Shown here: positions 1 through 8,481 of the stretch, piece after piece | Layout: each line of letters opens with the position of its first letter | How positions within the stretch are numbered: position 1 is the first letter of the stretch | Source: Mesorhizobium sp. B2-7-2 | Lineage (GTDB): Bacteria; Pseudomonadota; Alphaproteobacteria; Rhizobiales; Rhizobiaceae | Direction: 5' to 3' | Length of the DNA: 64,000 nucleotides | NCBI RefSeq assembly: GCF_006440775.1 | Contig: NZ_VFTZ01000023.1 | Span: forward strand, 1 to 64,000 | Translations under genes and position numbers: made by a program | The notes under the pieces: generated by a model | Databases searched by the model: none | The model's input: only the letters and a program-made list of their open reading frames with translations | Told to the model about the DNA's origin: nothing

Positions 1-62
1 CGGCATGGATTCTATGGTCTGCGCGCGTCGCTTCGCTCCTTGCTCCGCCATAGAATGACGAG
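1..62. repeat. Right arm of a palindromic intergenic repeat (family A)
   Basis: The words gcgtcgcttcgctccttgct and the closing gaatgacga match the right arms of the complete copies at 15480-15668 and 23946-24164, so this is one arm cut off by the window edge. The arms of this family carry gatccattcc / ggaatggatc and end in tcgtcat / atgacga. Confidence 0.75.
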
Positions 63-168
63 GTTGGGGCGGCTTCAGTCCCCGGCGTTTGCGCTGATCT
101 CACGCAAATGAACGGAAATCTTGCACCAAGACAAACCGAAACCTTTCAAAAATCCCTTTGTCAGGGTG

Positions 169-759
169 CTAACTGCCGCACTGCCGAATCTGCGCGGCGT
201 AATCGCGCGCCATCTGATCGGTGGCGCGTGCGTAGCCTTGAACGCCGGCGTCGCCCCGGTTGCCGCGGCCGTAGGCGGTCCAGCCGAGATAATAGGCCAG
301 GTAGAGATTGTAGGTGTCGTTGCGGGCGACGCCGAACGTATCGGCCGTTTTTGAGTGATACCAGCCGACGAAATCGATGGCGTCGGCAAAGCGCGTGCGG
401 CGCGCTGTCCAGTTTCCGGTCTCGCTTTGATATTGCGACCATGTACCGTCGAGCGCCTGCGAGTAGCCGGTGGCGCTCGAGACATGCGTCCACGGGATGA
501 AGCCGAGCAGCTTGGTGCGCGGCGGGCGGGCATCGCTCTTGAAGCCGGATTCCTTGCGCACCGTCGCCATCAGCACGGGGACGGGAACGCCGTATTTCTG
601 CTCGGTCCGTTCGGCGGCGGACTGCCAGTTGTCGAACCAGCCGTCATTCTGGTCGAAGACAGCGCAGACATTGTTGATGTGACTGGGCGCCGTCGCGCAG
701 GCCGAAAGCGCCAGCAGCACGGAGACAGCGACAATTTTACTAAAACTCGACCTACGCAT
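169..759 (-). CDS. Lytic-transglycosylase-like (SLT domain) lipoprotein
   Basis: A 196-residue outer-membrane or periplasmic lipoprotein. The N-terminus is a lipoprotein signal (MRRSSF, then a hydrophobic run ending in the lipobox LSAC, lipidated Cys at residue 21). The mature part contains a lysozyme-like stretch with VLMATVRKESGFKSDA, which resembles the catalytic-Glu region of SLT-type murein transglycosylases, followed by GYSQALDGTW and a Tyr-rich segment (YNLYLAYYLGW). It probably cleaves or binds peptidoglycan. It stands alone, with a repeat arm upstream in window coordinates and the methyltransferase gene divergent. The family (SLT domain 4 type) is inferred from motifs; whether it is catalytically active is not shown. 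Confidence 0.75.
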   Translation of the reverse strand: MRRSSFSKIVAVSVLLALSACATAPSHINNVCAVFDQNDGWFDNWQSAAERTEQKYGVPVPVLMATVRKESGFKSDARPPRTKLLGFIPWTHVSSATGYSQALDGTWSQYQSETGNWTARRTRFADAIDFVGWYHSKTADTFGVARNDTYNLYLAYYLGWTAYGRGNRGDAGVQGYARATDQMARDYAAQIRQCGS

Positions 760-970
760 TGGAAGACGAATAGGCCGAAATCATAAAGGGAGTGTTGCGC
801 GGTTCCTTAACGCGGGCGCGGGAAGCGCGAGGAACCGAGTATCGCTATTGCGACCATTTGTGACGCTATTCTTTTCATCGATTTTGAAAAATGCCGCCTT
901 GGCTAAAATCACGCCGGCAAATGGCGAATTCCTGACAGCCCGCATGCGATGCCGGCGCTCTGATGCGGGC

Positions 971-2509
971 ATGAGCGAACCAAGACGCAAGCGCGGCGCC
1001 GAGCGCACCAGCAACCGGGGACCAGCCGCCATCCCGCAACTGCCGGCGCGGCGGGTGGAGAATCCCTATCCGCCCATGGCGCTGCTGTCGGCCGACCAGA
1101 TCGAAGCCATCCACCAGGCATCGATGCACATACTGGAGAATTTCGGCATCGAAGTGATGAGCGCACGCGCCCTGTCGCTGTTCGAGCGCGCCGGCGCTAA
1201 GGTCGACCACGGCTCGATGAACGTGCGCGTCGATCGCGGCATGGTCGAGGAGGCGCTGAAGTCGACGCGCTCGGCCTATACGCTGACGCCCCGAAGACCA
1301 GACCACGCCATTCATCTTGGCGGCAGCACCATCAACTTTACGCTCGTCGCCGGCCCGCCCAATGTGCACGACATGGAGCGCGGCCGTCGCGCCGGCAATC
1401 TTGCGGATTATTCAGACCTTGTGCGGCTGGCGCAGCATTTCAACTGCATCCACATGCTGGGCAACCAGGTCTGCGCGCCGATCGAGCTGCCGGCGAATAC
1501 CAGGCATATGGACACCTATTTCGCCAATCTGACGCTGACCGACAAATGTTTCCACGTCTCGGCGATCGGGCGGGGCAGGGCGCTCGACGGCATCGAGATG
1601 ATGGCGATCGCGCGCGGGCTGACGCTTGAGCAGATGGGAGAGGATCCCGGCGTCACCACCATCATTTCGGTCAACTCGCCGCGCCGCTTCGACGAGATGA
1701 TGGCCGAAGGGCTGATGACCATGGCCGAATACGGGCAGTCGGTGGCGGTGACGCCGTTCACGCTGATGGGCGCGATGAGCCCGGTGACGCTGGCCGGTGC
1801 GCTGGCGCAGCAGAACGCCGAGGCGCTGTTCGGCATCGTGCTGACGCAGCTGGTGCGTCCGGGCGCACCGGTGATGTATGGCGCCTTCACCTCCAATGTC
1901 GACATGAAGTCGGGCGCGCCGGCCTTCGGCACGCCGGAAAACACCAAAGCCAACATCGCTTCGGGACAGCTGGCGCGGCGCTACAGATTGCCTTATCGCA
2001 CGACGCCGGGCTCCGCCTCCAATGCCGCCGATGCGCAGGGCGCCTACGAGACGCTGATGGCTCTGTGGGGCGCCGTGCTCGGCCACGGCAATCTCGTCTA
2101 CCACGCCGCCGGCTGGCAGGAGGGCGGGCTGACGGCGTCGTTCGAAAAGCTCATCATCGATGTCGAAATGATCCAGCACATGATGGAGTTCCTGCGGCCG
2201 ATCGTGGTCGACGAGGCGGAGCTTGCGGTCGAGGCGCTTGGCGCGGTGCCGACCGGCGGCCATTTCTTCGGCGAACCGCACACGCTGGAGCGCTACGCCA
2301 CCGCCTTCTACCAGCCGATGCTTTCCAACTGGCAGAATTACGAGGCATGGCAGGAGGCGGGCGCGCTCGACGCAACGGCGCGCGCGACGCGGCTGTGGAA
2401 GAAAGCGCTGGAGGAGTATGTCCAGCCGGCGATGGATCCCGCTGTGCGCGAAGCGCTCGAAGCCTATATGGCGCGCCGCAAGGAAGCGATCGGACAGGGC
2501 GAGCCGTGA
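971..2509 (+). CDS. MttB-family (non-pyrrolysine) methylamine/betaine methyltransferase
   Basis: A 512-residue member of the trimethylamine methyltransferase (MttB) superfamily, which moves a methyl group from a quaternary or tertiary amine to a corrinoid protein. Visible family features are the N-terminal LSADQIEAIHQASMHILENF helix, GPPNVHD, and the central barrel segment with GTPENTKANIASGQLARRY. The reading frame has no internal TAG, so it lacks the pyrrolysine of archaeal MttB and belongs with the glycine-betaine/proline-betaine-type enzymes. I place the start at ATG 971 (MSEPRRKR); the frame stays open to 848, but that extension is unlike the family. Only a repeat element separates it from the dehydrogenase-GcvT gene downstream, which suggests joint work in methylated-amine catabolism. 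The substrate cannot be read from sequence, and no corrinoid protein gene is nearby. Confidence 0.85.
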   Translation: MSEPRRKRGAERTSNRGPAAIPQLPARRVENPYPPMALLSADQIEAIHQASMHILENFGIEVMSARALSLFERAGAKVDHGSMNVRVDRGMVEEALKSTRSAYTLTPRRPDHAIHLGGSTINFTLVAGPPNVHDMERGRRAGNLADYSDLVRLAQHFNCIHMLGNQVCAPIELPANTRHMDTYFANLTLTDKCFHVSAIGRGRALDGIEMMAIARGLTLEQMGEDPGVTTIISVNSPRRFDEMMAEGLMTMAEYGQSVAVTPFTLMGAMSPVTLAGALAQQNAEALFGIVLTQLVRPGAPVMYGAFTSNVDMKSGAPAFGTPENTKANIASGQLARRYRLPYRTTPGSASNAADAQGAYETLMALWGAVLGHGNLVYHAAGWQEGGLTASFEKLIIDVEMIQHMMEFLRPIVVDEAELAVEALGAVPTGGHFFGEPHTLERYATAFYQPMLSNWQNYEAWQEAGALDATARATRLWKKALEEYVQPAMDPAVREALEAYMARRKEAIGQGEP

Positions 2510-2519
2510 CTTTGACGTC

Positions 2520-2696
2520 AGCGCGAGGCACCCCCCTTTGCCCTGCCGGGCATCTCCCCCTCAAGGGGGGAGATTGGCCGTCACATCTGCCTTCGCCAAT
2601 CGCCGACCTGGATCAATCGGCGGCGAGGTCCCCACTGCTGATCTCCCCCCTTGAGGGGGAGATGGCCGGCAGGCCAGAGGGGGGTGCCTCGCGCTG
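2520..2696. repeat. Palindromic intergenic repeat (family B)
   Basis: A long inverted repeat. The left arm (gcgaggcacccccc, tgccgggcatctccccctc) is mirrored by the right arm (gagggggagatggccggc, ggggtgcctcgc), with arms of roughly 50 bases and a non-palindromic centre. A second copy lies at 27945-28104. It separates the mttB-like gene from the dehydrogenase and could form a strong hairpin in a read-through transcript. Confidence 0.85.
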
Positions 2697-2747
2697 CCTT
2701 TCTGATTCAGTTCATCTCCCCAACTCCCTGATGTCAGAGAAAAACCC

Positions 2748-5174
2748 ATGAAGTCGCATGCAAAGGTCGTGGTCATCGGCGGCGGTGTTGTCGGATGCTC
2801 GGTGCTGTTCCATCTTGCCCGCCATGGCTGGACAGATGTCGTGCTTTTGGAGCGCGACGAGCTGACTTCCGGTTCGACCTGGCATGCGGCCGGCGGCATG
2901 CACACCATCAACGGCGACCCCAACGTTGCCAAGCTGCAGAAATACACGATCTCGCTCTACAAGGAGATCGAGGAACTGTCGGGGCAGGCCACCGGCGTGC
3001 ACCTCACGGGCGGCGTGCTACTAGCGGCGACCGAAGCGCGGCTCGACTGGCTGCGCGGCGTGGTGTCCAAGGGCCGCTATCTCGGCATCGACCTCGAAGT
3101 GATCTCGGCCAAGGAAGCGGCGGAATTGATGCCGCTCATCGATCCCAGCCAGTTTGTCGGCGCCGTGCGCAACAAGGAGGACGGTCACCTCGACCCGTCC
3201 GGCGTGACGCATGCCTATGCCAAGGCGGCGCGGAAACTGGGGGCCGAGGTGGAGCGCTTCACCAAGGTCGAGGACATCGTGCGCCGTCCGGACGGCTTAT
3301 GGCGCGTCATCACCAACAAGGGCGATATCATTGCCGAGCACGTCGTCAATGCCGGCGGTCTGTGGGCGCGCGAGGTCGGCCGCATGGTCGGCCTGGAGCT
3401 GCCGGTGCTGGCCATGGAGCACATGTACCTGATCACCGAGGACATGCCGGAGGTTGCAGACTGGAACAACAAGACCGGCACCGAGATCATCCACGCGGTC
3501 GACTTCGACGGCGAGCTCTATCTGCGCCAAGAGCGCGGCGGCATGCTGATGGGCACTTACGAGAAGGCCAACAAGGTCTGGTCGGAATTTTCCACACCCT
3601 GGAATTTCGGCCATGAGCTTTTGGAGCCGGACATCGACCGCATCGCGACGTCGCTCGAAGTCGGCTTCCGCCATTTCCCGGCCTTCCAGAAGACCGGCAT
3701 CAAGCAGATCATCAACGGCCCCTTCACCTTCGCCCCCGACGGCAATCCGCTGGTCGGTCCGGTGCGCGGCCTGCCCGGCTTCTGGGTCGCCTGCGGTGTC
3801 ATGGCCGGTTTCAGCCAGGGCGGCGGCGTGGGGCTCGCGCTCTCCAACTGGATGATCGAGGGGGATCCGGGCGCCGACATCTGGGCTATGGACGTGGCGC
3901 GCTACGGCGACTGGGCGACTATGGCCTATACCAACGCCAAGGTGCGCGAGAATTATTCGCGTCGTTTCTCGATCCGCTTCCCGAATGAGGAACTGCCGGC
4001 CGGGCGGCCGCTGAAGACGACGCCGGTCTATGACACGCTGTCGGCCAAGGGCGCGCAATGGGGCGTGTCCTATGGGCTCGAAGTGCCGCTCTGGTATGCG
4101 CCGGAAGGCGTCAAGGACGAGTTTTCCTGGCGGCGCTCGACCGACTTCGACCATGTTGCAAAGGAAGTCGCGGCGGTACGCGACGGCGTCGGCCTGTCGG
4201 AGATCTCGAACTTCGCCAAATACAAGGTGACGGGCGAGGGCGCGGCCGCTTGGCTCGACCGCATGCTTGCCTGCAGGCTGCCAAAGCGCGGCCGCATGAC
4301 CCTGGCTCCGATGCTGAAGGAAGACGGCAAGCTGATCGGCGATTTCACTTTAGCCAACATCGACGACGGCGAATGGTTCATCGCCGGCTCCGGCATCGCC
4401 GAGCAGTACCACATGCGCTGGTTCGAGGCGCATCTGCCGAAGGACGGCTCGGTGCAAATCGAGGCGCTGGGCCAAAAGCTCGCGGGTCTCGCCATCGCCG
4501 GGCCGAAGGCGAGGGAGGTGCTCGACAAAGTGACCCGCGCCGACGTTTCCAGCGAGGCGTTCCCTTTCATGGCGGTTGCGCGGATGGATATCGGCATGGC
4601 GCCGTGTCTGGTCGGACGCGTCAGCTACACCGGCGATCTCGGCTACGAGATTTGGGTGGCGCCCGAATATCAGCGCGCCGCATACCAGGCGCTGCTGGCC
4701 GCGGGCGAAGCGTCAGGCATCGGCCTGTTCGGCTCGCGCGCGCTCAATGCGCTGAGGCTCGAGAAGAACTATGGCTCATGGGCGCGCGAGTACCGGCCGA
4801 TCTATGGGCCGCTTGAGGCCGGGCTCGACCGCTTCGTCGCCTATAGCAAGGACGCCGATTTCATCGGCAAGGAAGCAGCACTTGCCGAGCGCAAAGAGGA
4901 CGGCAAGCTCAGGCTGTGCGCCTTCATCGTCGAGGCCACCGATGCCGATGTGATCGGCGACGAGGCGATCTGGCATGGCGGCGTCGTGCGCGGCTGGGTC
5001 ACCTCGGGCGGCTATGCGCATCACTCGAAGAAGTCGGTCGCGATGGGCTATGTGCCCAAGGAGATCGCCGACAGACCGGACGGATTCGAGATCGACATCC
5101 TTGGCAAGCGCCATGCGGCGCGCATCCAGGCGGCGCCGCTGTTCGACGCCAATTTCGAGCGGATGCGCGGCTAG
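2748..5174 (+). CDS. FAD-dependent dimethylglycine/sarcosine dehydrogenase-like protein with GcvT domain
   Basis: An 808-residue two-part enzyme. Residues about 5-360 are a DAO-type FAD oxidoreductase with the dinucleotide motif VVVIGGGVVGCS and STWHAAGG. His46 in this motif is the residue that carries FAD covalently in dimethylglycine and sarcosine dehydrogenases. A short FAO_M linker follows, then a GcvT aminomethyltransferase-like domain (about 420-690, ARMDIGMAPCLVGRVSYTGD) and its C-terminal barrel (about 700-795). In this family N-methyl oxidation feeds the formaldehyde-level carbon to tetrahydrofolate. ATG 2748 is the natural start, directly before MKSHAKVVV. With the MttB-family gene upstream it suggests stepwise demethylation of a betaine-like compound; the exact substrate is inference. 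Confidence 0.88.
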   Translation: MKSHAKVVVIGGGVVGCSVLFHLARHGWTDVVLLERDELTSGSTWHAAGGMHTINGDPNVAKLQKYTISLYKEIEELSGQATGVHLTGGVLLAATEARLDWLRGVVSKGRYLGIDLEVISAKEAAELMPLIDPSQFVGAVRNKEDGHLDPSGVTHAYAKAARKLGAEVERFTKVEDIVRRPDGLWRVITNKGDIIAEHVVNAGGLWAREVGRMVGLELPVLAMEHMYLITEDMPEVADWNNKTGTEIIHAVDFDGELYLRQERGGMLMGTYEKANKVWSEFSTPWNFGHELLEPDIDRIATSLEVGFRHFPAFQKTGIKQIINGPFTFAPDGNPLVGPVRGLPGFWVACGVMAGFSQGGGVGLALSNWMIEGDPGADIWAMDVARYGDWATMAYTNAKVRENYSRRFSIRFPNEELPAGRPLKTTPVYDTLSAKGAQWGVSYGLEVPLWYAPEGVKDEFSWRRSTDFDHVAKEVAAVRDGVGLSEISNFAKYKVTGEGAAAWLDRMLACRLPKRGRMTLAPMLKEDGKLIGDFTLANIDDGEWFIAGSGIAEQYHMRWFEAHLPKDGSVQIEALGQKLAGLAIAGPKAREVLDKVTRADVSSEAFPFMAVARMDIGMAPCLVGRVSYTGDLGYEIWVAPEYQRAAYQALLAAGEASGIGLFGSRALNALRLEKNYGSWAREYRPIYGPLEAGLDRFVAYSKDADFIGKEAALAERKEDGKLRLCAFIVEATDADVIGDEAIWHGGVVRGWVTSGGYAHHSKKSVAMGYVPKEIADRPDGFEIDILGKRHAARIQAAPLFDANFERMRG

Positions 5175-5229
5175 AGCAATTCCAGGAAAAGTGCGAAGCG
5201 GTTTTTCGTCCGGAATTGCGTCAAAACAA
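5173..5229. repeat. Intergenic repeat arm (family C)
   Basis: The stretch agagcaattccaggaaaagt and the following gcgaagcggttttt are matched in reverse complement by 20309-20357 (ttttcctgaaattgctct). It begins within the stop codon of the upstream gene. One arm only is seen here; the copy at 20253-20357 has an additional perfect hairpin. Confidence 0.75.
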
Positions 5230-5259
5230 AAAACCTCCAGACGCGCACCCTTCGATGCT

Positions 5260-5652
5260 TCAGGCGCTGCGGCGGTTATCCAGTGCGAAGGCGCCGGACC
5301 CGGCGAAGATCAGATAGAGGAAGATGAAGCAGAAGGAGATCGCCGAGTCGCCGCCGTTGTTGACGGGGAAGAAGTCGCGCGGCATGTGCGCCATGAAATA
5401 GGCGATCGCCATTTCGGCGGCCAGGAGGAATGCGACCGGGCGGGTGAAGAGGCCGAGCGCCAGCAGGATGCCGCCGGCGAATTCGAGAATGCCGGCAGCC
5501 GTCGTCAGCCCAGTGAGGACGTGCGGCTCGGCGCTGACCGGGAAGTTGAACAGTTTCTGCGAGCCGTGTTCGACGAACTGCAAGGCGGTCATGATGCGCA
5601 ACACACCCAGCGCCTGCGGGCTGTACTGAGCTAGGCTTTCGAAAAGCTTCAT
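5260..5652 (-). CDS. DoxX family membrane protein
   Basis: A 130-residue inner-membrane protein with about four hydrophobic helices. The N-terminal pattern LGVLRIMTALQFVEHGSQKL, the GILEFAGGILLALGLFTRPVA segment and the phenylalanine-rich PRDFFPVNNGGDSAI loop are typical of the DoxX/YphA family. Members are associated with redox or sulfur metabolism and with stress responses, but no precise role can be read here. It is convergent with the dehydrogenase gene and divergent from the secreted protein at 5851. ATG 5652 is the only good start. Confidence 0.85.
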   Translation of the reverse strand: MKLFESLAQYSPQALGVLRIMTALQFVEHGSQKLFNFPVSAEPHVLTGLTTAAGILEFAGGILLALGLFTRPVAFLLAAEMAIAYFMAHMPRDFFPVNNGGDSAISFCFIFLYLIFAGSGAFALDNRRSA

Positions 5653-5776
5653 CTAAAACTCCATTTTACCCCGCTCGGGCCTTAGATTATCGCCCGGCGA
5701 CGGACCACTCACATCCCATGGCCTGCCATCAACAATCGGTGACCGGAAATGGTTTCAATCTCCATATTTCTTCTCT

Positions 5777-5808
5777 CTATGGTTGCATATCTATCCTTAT
5801 GGTTGTAT
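5777..5808 (+). promoter_or_regulatory. Pair of 12-nt direct repeats in an AT-rich upstream region
   Basis: ctatggttgcat (5777-5788) and ttatggttgtat (5797-5808) repeat with a 20-base period, two helical turns, in an unusually AT-rich stretch between the divergent doxX-like gene and the secreted-protein gene at 5851. This is the geometry of a tandem operator, but no regulator is assigned. Confidence 0.3.
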
Positions 5809-5850
5809 TACCAGGGGTGACGCATCAAAAACCAGGCAGGTCCCTTAACC

Positions 5851-6339
5851 ATGAGAAAAGTCGTCATCAGCCTATTCGCAATCTTTGCGGGCACCAGCTT
5901 CGCCGCAGCCGCGGATACCGGCTGCGACGCCTTCAAATGGCCGGTTGAACGTGAGCAGGCCCTGTTTCCGGCCGCACCCGCCGCCCAATCCGGCGCCATC
6001 CTGACGGTCGGCCAAGCGGTGGATTTCTCGCTCGCGGCTGTCGACGCGGTCAGCTTTGAAGTGCCGCCTGACCGTGCACCGAAAGCCGGCACCTTCGGCG
6101 CGACGGCAAATGTGACCGTGCCGCCTGAAGGCGAGCTGCAGTTCAGCCTGTCCGACGAGGCCTGGATCGATGTCGTGCAGGATGGCAAGATCGTGAAATC
6201 GGCGGCTTTCAGCGGCGTGAAGACCTGCCCGGGCATTCGCAAGAGCTTGCGTTTCAAGCTCCAGGGCGGAGCGGCCGTCGTCCAGCTCAGCGGCGCCAGG
6301 AAGGCCGATCTGAAACTGGCGGTGCTGACGCCGGAGTGA
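5851..6339 (+). CDS. Hypothetical secreted protein
   Basis: A 162-residue protein with a clear Sec signal peptide (MRKVVISLFAIFAGTSFAAA, cleavage likely after AAA around residue 21). The mature protein has only two cysteines (in DTGCDAFKW near the N-terminus and in VKTCPGIRK near the C-terminus), which could form one periplasmic disulfide. It alternates beta-like segments (LTVGQAVDFSLA, ATVNVTVPP-like runs, LQFSLSDEAWIDVV). I do not recognise a family. It is transcribed alone, convergent with the VOC gene, downstream of an AT-rich region with direct repeats. Confidence 0.75.
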   Translation: MRKVVISLFAIFAGTSFAAAADTGCDAFKWPVEREQALFPAAPAAQSGAILTVGQAVDFSLAAVDAVSFEVPPDRAPKAGTFGATANVTVPPEGELQFSLSDEAWIDVVQDGKIVKSAAFSGVKTCPGIRKSLRFKLQGGAAVVQLSGARKADLKLAVLTPE

Positions 6340-6367
6340 TCCAGCGCCAGCCCATCGAACGGTGCTG

Positions 6368-7144
6368 TTATCGCACCGGCGCCAGCAACGCGAAATGCGC
6401 GCCTTGCGGGTCCAGGCACTGGATGATCCACTGGCCGCTCGGCACGTCCATCGGACCCATGATGACTTTGCCGCCATTGTCGGTGACGCGCTTGGCGGCG
6501 GCGTCGATGGCGTCGACGTTGAAATAGAACTGCCAGACGGGAACCGGCATCTGCGGCGGCTTGTTCATGATGCCGCCGCCGGATTCGGGGCCGGCGCCGA
6601 AGGTTTTGTAGATACCCATCTCGCCCATGTCGAACTCGCCGGCGCTGGTCCAGCCGAACTGGCTGGAATAGAAGTCGAAAGCCGCTTTCCAGTCCGAGGT
6701 GTAGAGCTCATGCCAACCGACATGGCCAGACGTGGTTGCCGGCACCGGCGGCTGCTCGGCCTGATTGGGCTGCAGGAACATGAAGGAAGCCCCTTGCGGG
6801 TCCGCGACGACGGCGAAGCGGCCGACGCCCGGAATGTCGTCCGGCGCGCGATGGACGGCACCGCCGGCGTCCTTGAGCGCTTGCGTCGAGGCGTCGGCAT
6901 CCTTGGTGTAGATGTAGCCCATCCAGGCTGGCGGCATGCCCATCTTGGCGGGCTCTTCCGGCATCGTCATCAGCCCGCCGACGCCGCGCATGGCGGAGTT
7001 CACGACGATGTAGCGGGGCATGCCGGGCGCTTTGTCGAAGGGCTCGGCCCGCCAGCCGACAACAGCGGTGTAGAAAGCCTCGGCGGCGTCGAGGTCGGTG
7101 GTCATCAACTCGTACCAGAAGAAAGGTTGCGGGGATTTCGGCAT
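6368..7144 (-). CDS. Two-domain VOC (glyoxalase/bleomycin-resistance fold) protein
   Basis: A 258-residue cytosolic protein made of two tandem VOC modules. The first starts with FFWYELMTTDLDAAEAFYT and the second with GHVGWHELYTSDWKAAFDFY, each with a paired beta-alpha-beta-beta-beta pattern. Sequences such as GRFAVVADPQGASFMFLQP and GQWIIQCLDPQGAHFALL are the metal/substrate strand signatures of the family. VOC proteins of this type are usually annotated as glyoxalase/extradiol-dioxygenase superfamily members of unknown reaction. I start at ATG 7144 because GAGGAG lies seven bases upstream; a GTG five codons earlier is in frame but poorly placed. Confidence 0.85.
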   Translation of the reverse strand: MPKSPQPFFWYELMTTDLDAAEAFYTAVVGWRAEPFDKAPGMPRYIVVNSAMRGVGGLMTMPEEPAKMGMPPAWMGYIYTKDADASTQALKDAGGAVHRAPDDIPGVGRFAVVADPQGASFMFLQPNQAEQPPVPATTSGHVGWHELYTSDWKAAFDFYSSQFGWTSAGEFDMGEMGIYKTFGAGPESGGGIMNKPPQMPVPVWQFYFNVDAIDAAAKRVTDNGGKVIMGPMDVPSGQWIIQCLDPQGAHFALLAPVR

Positions 7145-7189
7145 GATCGGTCTCCTCACGGGTTCAGGCAGCTATCGTTGTTCGATCCA

Positions 7190-7405
7190 TCCTAAGGTAT
7201 GTTGATATTCAGGTGATGCCGGCCTGCAAACGCCGGTTTCCTGCGCTTCCGGGGCTCACGTACCTAAGTACGCTCCGCTCCGGCCTTCGCCGGCCGAAGC
7301 CCTCACAAGCGTCTCCGCTCTATGAAGGCTACGGCCGGCGTAGGCCGGTTCTCGAAAACCGCCGTTTTCGGCGCGGCCTGACCTGAATCTCAACACACCT
7401 TAGGA
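7190..7405. repeat. 216-bp element with 25-bp imperfect terminal inverted repeats (family D)
   Basis: tcctaaggtatgttgatatt (7190-7209, running on to caggt) is mirrored at 7381-7405 by acctgaatctcaacacacct(tagga), 23 of 25 positions complementary. Inside are smaller palindromes such as ccggccttcgccggcc. The gap between the VOC gene and chaC holds this and the next repeat but no gene that I can support. Confidence 0.75.
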
Positions 7406-7517
7406 CGATCCTGACGACAGAAATCCGACATCTGGGCCAGAATTCGACGACGGCAAGCGGCTTGAAGCGCGTCGCGCTGAAACGGATTAAGGCGGCGGGC
7501 TTTAAGTCCTTGTCTCG

Positions 7518-7566
7518 ATGCATGTCGTTGTCCCAGAACCGCTGCACACTTCTGGGCGACATGCAT
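7518..7566. repeat. Hairpin repeat (family E)
   Basis: atgcatgtcg...gtcccagaa pairs with ttctgggcgacatgcat around the centre ccgctgcac. Related copies at 50141-50182 and 61005-61041 share gttgtcccaaaaccgctgcg. It lies 67 bases before the chaC start and could be in its leader. Confidence 0.8.
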
Positions 7567-7632
7567 TGGGCCCATGATCTTGCGTATCCGGCGCTTTTCG
7601 ACTTTGCTGCCCTCAAAGAGGGGGCTGTCTTC

Positions 7633-8367
7633 ATGCGTCGAATGTCGCTCACGCCAGAACTCGTAGCCTTGTGCCATCGCGACGAGGTCGACCCTGGTCC
7701 TGATGGCAGCTGGACACAGCTAAGCGATGATGATTTCCGGACGCTCGCCATGCGCCTGTCCGGCGAAGCCGACGACGGTCCGCTGTGGGTGTTCGCCTAT
7801 GGCTCGCTGATCTGGAAGCCGGCCTTCGAGTCGGTCGAGCAGCAGCGCGCGGTGGCGCATGGCTGGCACCGCTCGTTCTGCCTCGAGATAAAGCGCTGGC
7901 GCGGCAGCCGCGAGCAGCCTGGATTGATGATGGCGCTGGAACGGGGCGGGCGCTGCGACGGCGTCATCTATCGTTTGCCGGATGGCGAGAAACCAGCCCA
8001 GATCGAGAGATTGCTGCGGCGTGAAATCGACGACCACGAGTCAGTCAGCTCGGTCCGGTGGGTTCCGGTGCGCACCGTGCAGGGTCGGCTGCGGGCGCTG
8101 GGCTTCTGGGTCGGCGTGACCGGCAAGGGCACTTCGCTCGGGCAGCCGCTGGAAAGCGTAGCAAAGATACTGGCACGCGCCTGCGGCCATGTCGGCTCGG
8201 GTGCCGAATACCTGTACAATACCGTCAGCCACCTCGAGACCTTCGGCATCCATGACCGCAATCTGTGGCGGCTGCAGGAACTGGTGGCGGACGAGATATG
8301 GTCAATCCATGGCCACAGGATCACAAGCCATGACACAGCAGAGTTTACTGAGCCGGCTATAACATGA
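7633..8367 (+). CDS. ChaC-like gamma-glutamylcyclotransferase
   Basis: A 244-residue cytosolic enzyme of the ChaC/GCG family, which cleaves glutathione to 5-oxoproline and Cys-Gly. The substrate loop VFAYGSLIWKP (about residues 52-62) is the family hallmark, and the Glu at residue 131 in LLRREIDDHE fits the catalytic acid. GHVGSGAEYLYNTVSHLETFGIHD is the conserved C-terminal segment. I start at ATG 7633, preceded by AGAGG at good spacing; the frame runs open to 7462, but that part is a repeat. The product 5-oxoproline could be a substrate for the hydantoinase/oxoprolinase-type protein at 54433, but the genes are far apart and the link is only a thought. Confidence 0.88.
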   Translation: MRRMSLTPELVALCHRDEVDPGPDGSWTQLSDDDFRTLAMRLSGEADDGPLWVFAYGSLIWKPAFESVEQQRAVAHGWHRSFCLEIKRWRGSREQPGLMMALERGGRCDGVIYRLPDGEKPAQIERLLRREIDDHESVSSVRWVPVRTVQGRLRALGFWVGVTGKGTSLGQPLESVAKILARACGHVGSGAEYLYNTVSHLETFGIHDRNLWRLQELVADEIWSIHGHRITSHDTAEFTEPAIT

Positions 8368-8416
8368 CTATGTTTATCATGTTTTTGTGCAAGCAATACA
8401 GTGGCTTGGCCGAAAA

Positions 8417-8432
8417 TTGACCAATTGATAAA
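8417..8432 (+). promoter_or_regulatory. RutR-type operator before preT
   Basis: TTGACCAATTGATAAA matches the RutR consensus TTGACCANNTGGTCAA perfectly in the left half and at five of seven positions in the right half. It lies 50 bases upstream of the preT start. The core GACCAATTG is shared with the site before the first TetR gene (16420-16441). Binding is predicted, not shown. Confidence 0.6.
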
Positions 8433-8481
8433 AAAATAAAACGTGCTAGCCTTCCCCAAAACGACAACAAGGGGAACTGGA

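Noticed and set aside
848..970. N-terminal extension of the MttB-family protein by 41 codons
   Set aside because: It begins at a TTG in promoter-like DNA, has no family similarity, and ATG 971 gives the expected length.
971..2509. Pyrrolysine-containing MttB
   Set aside because: There is no in-frame TAG in the gene, so no amber codon to read as pyrrolysine.
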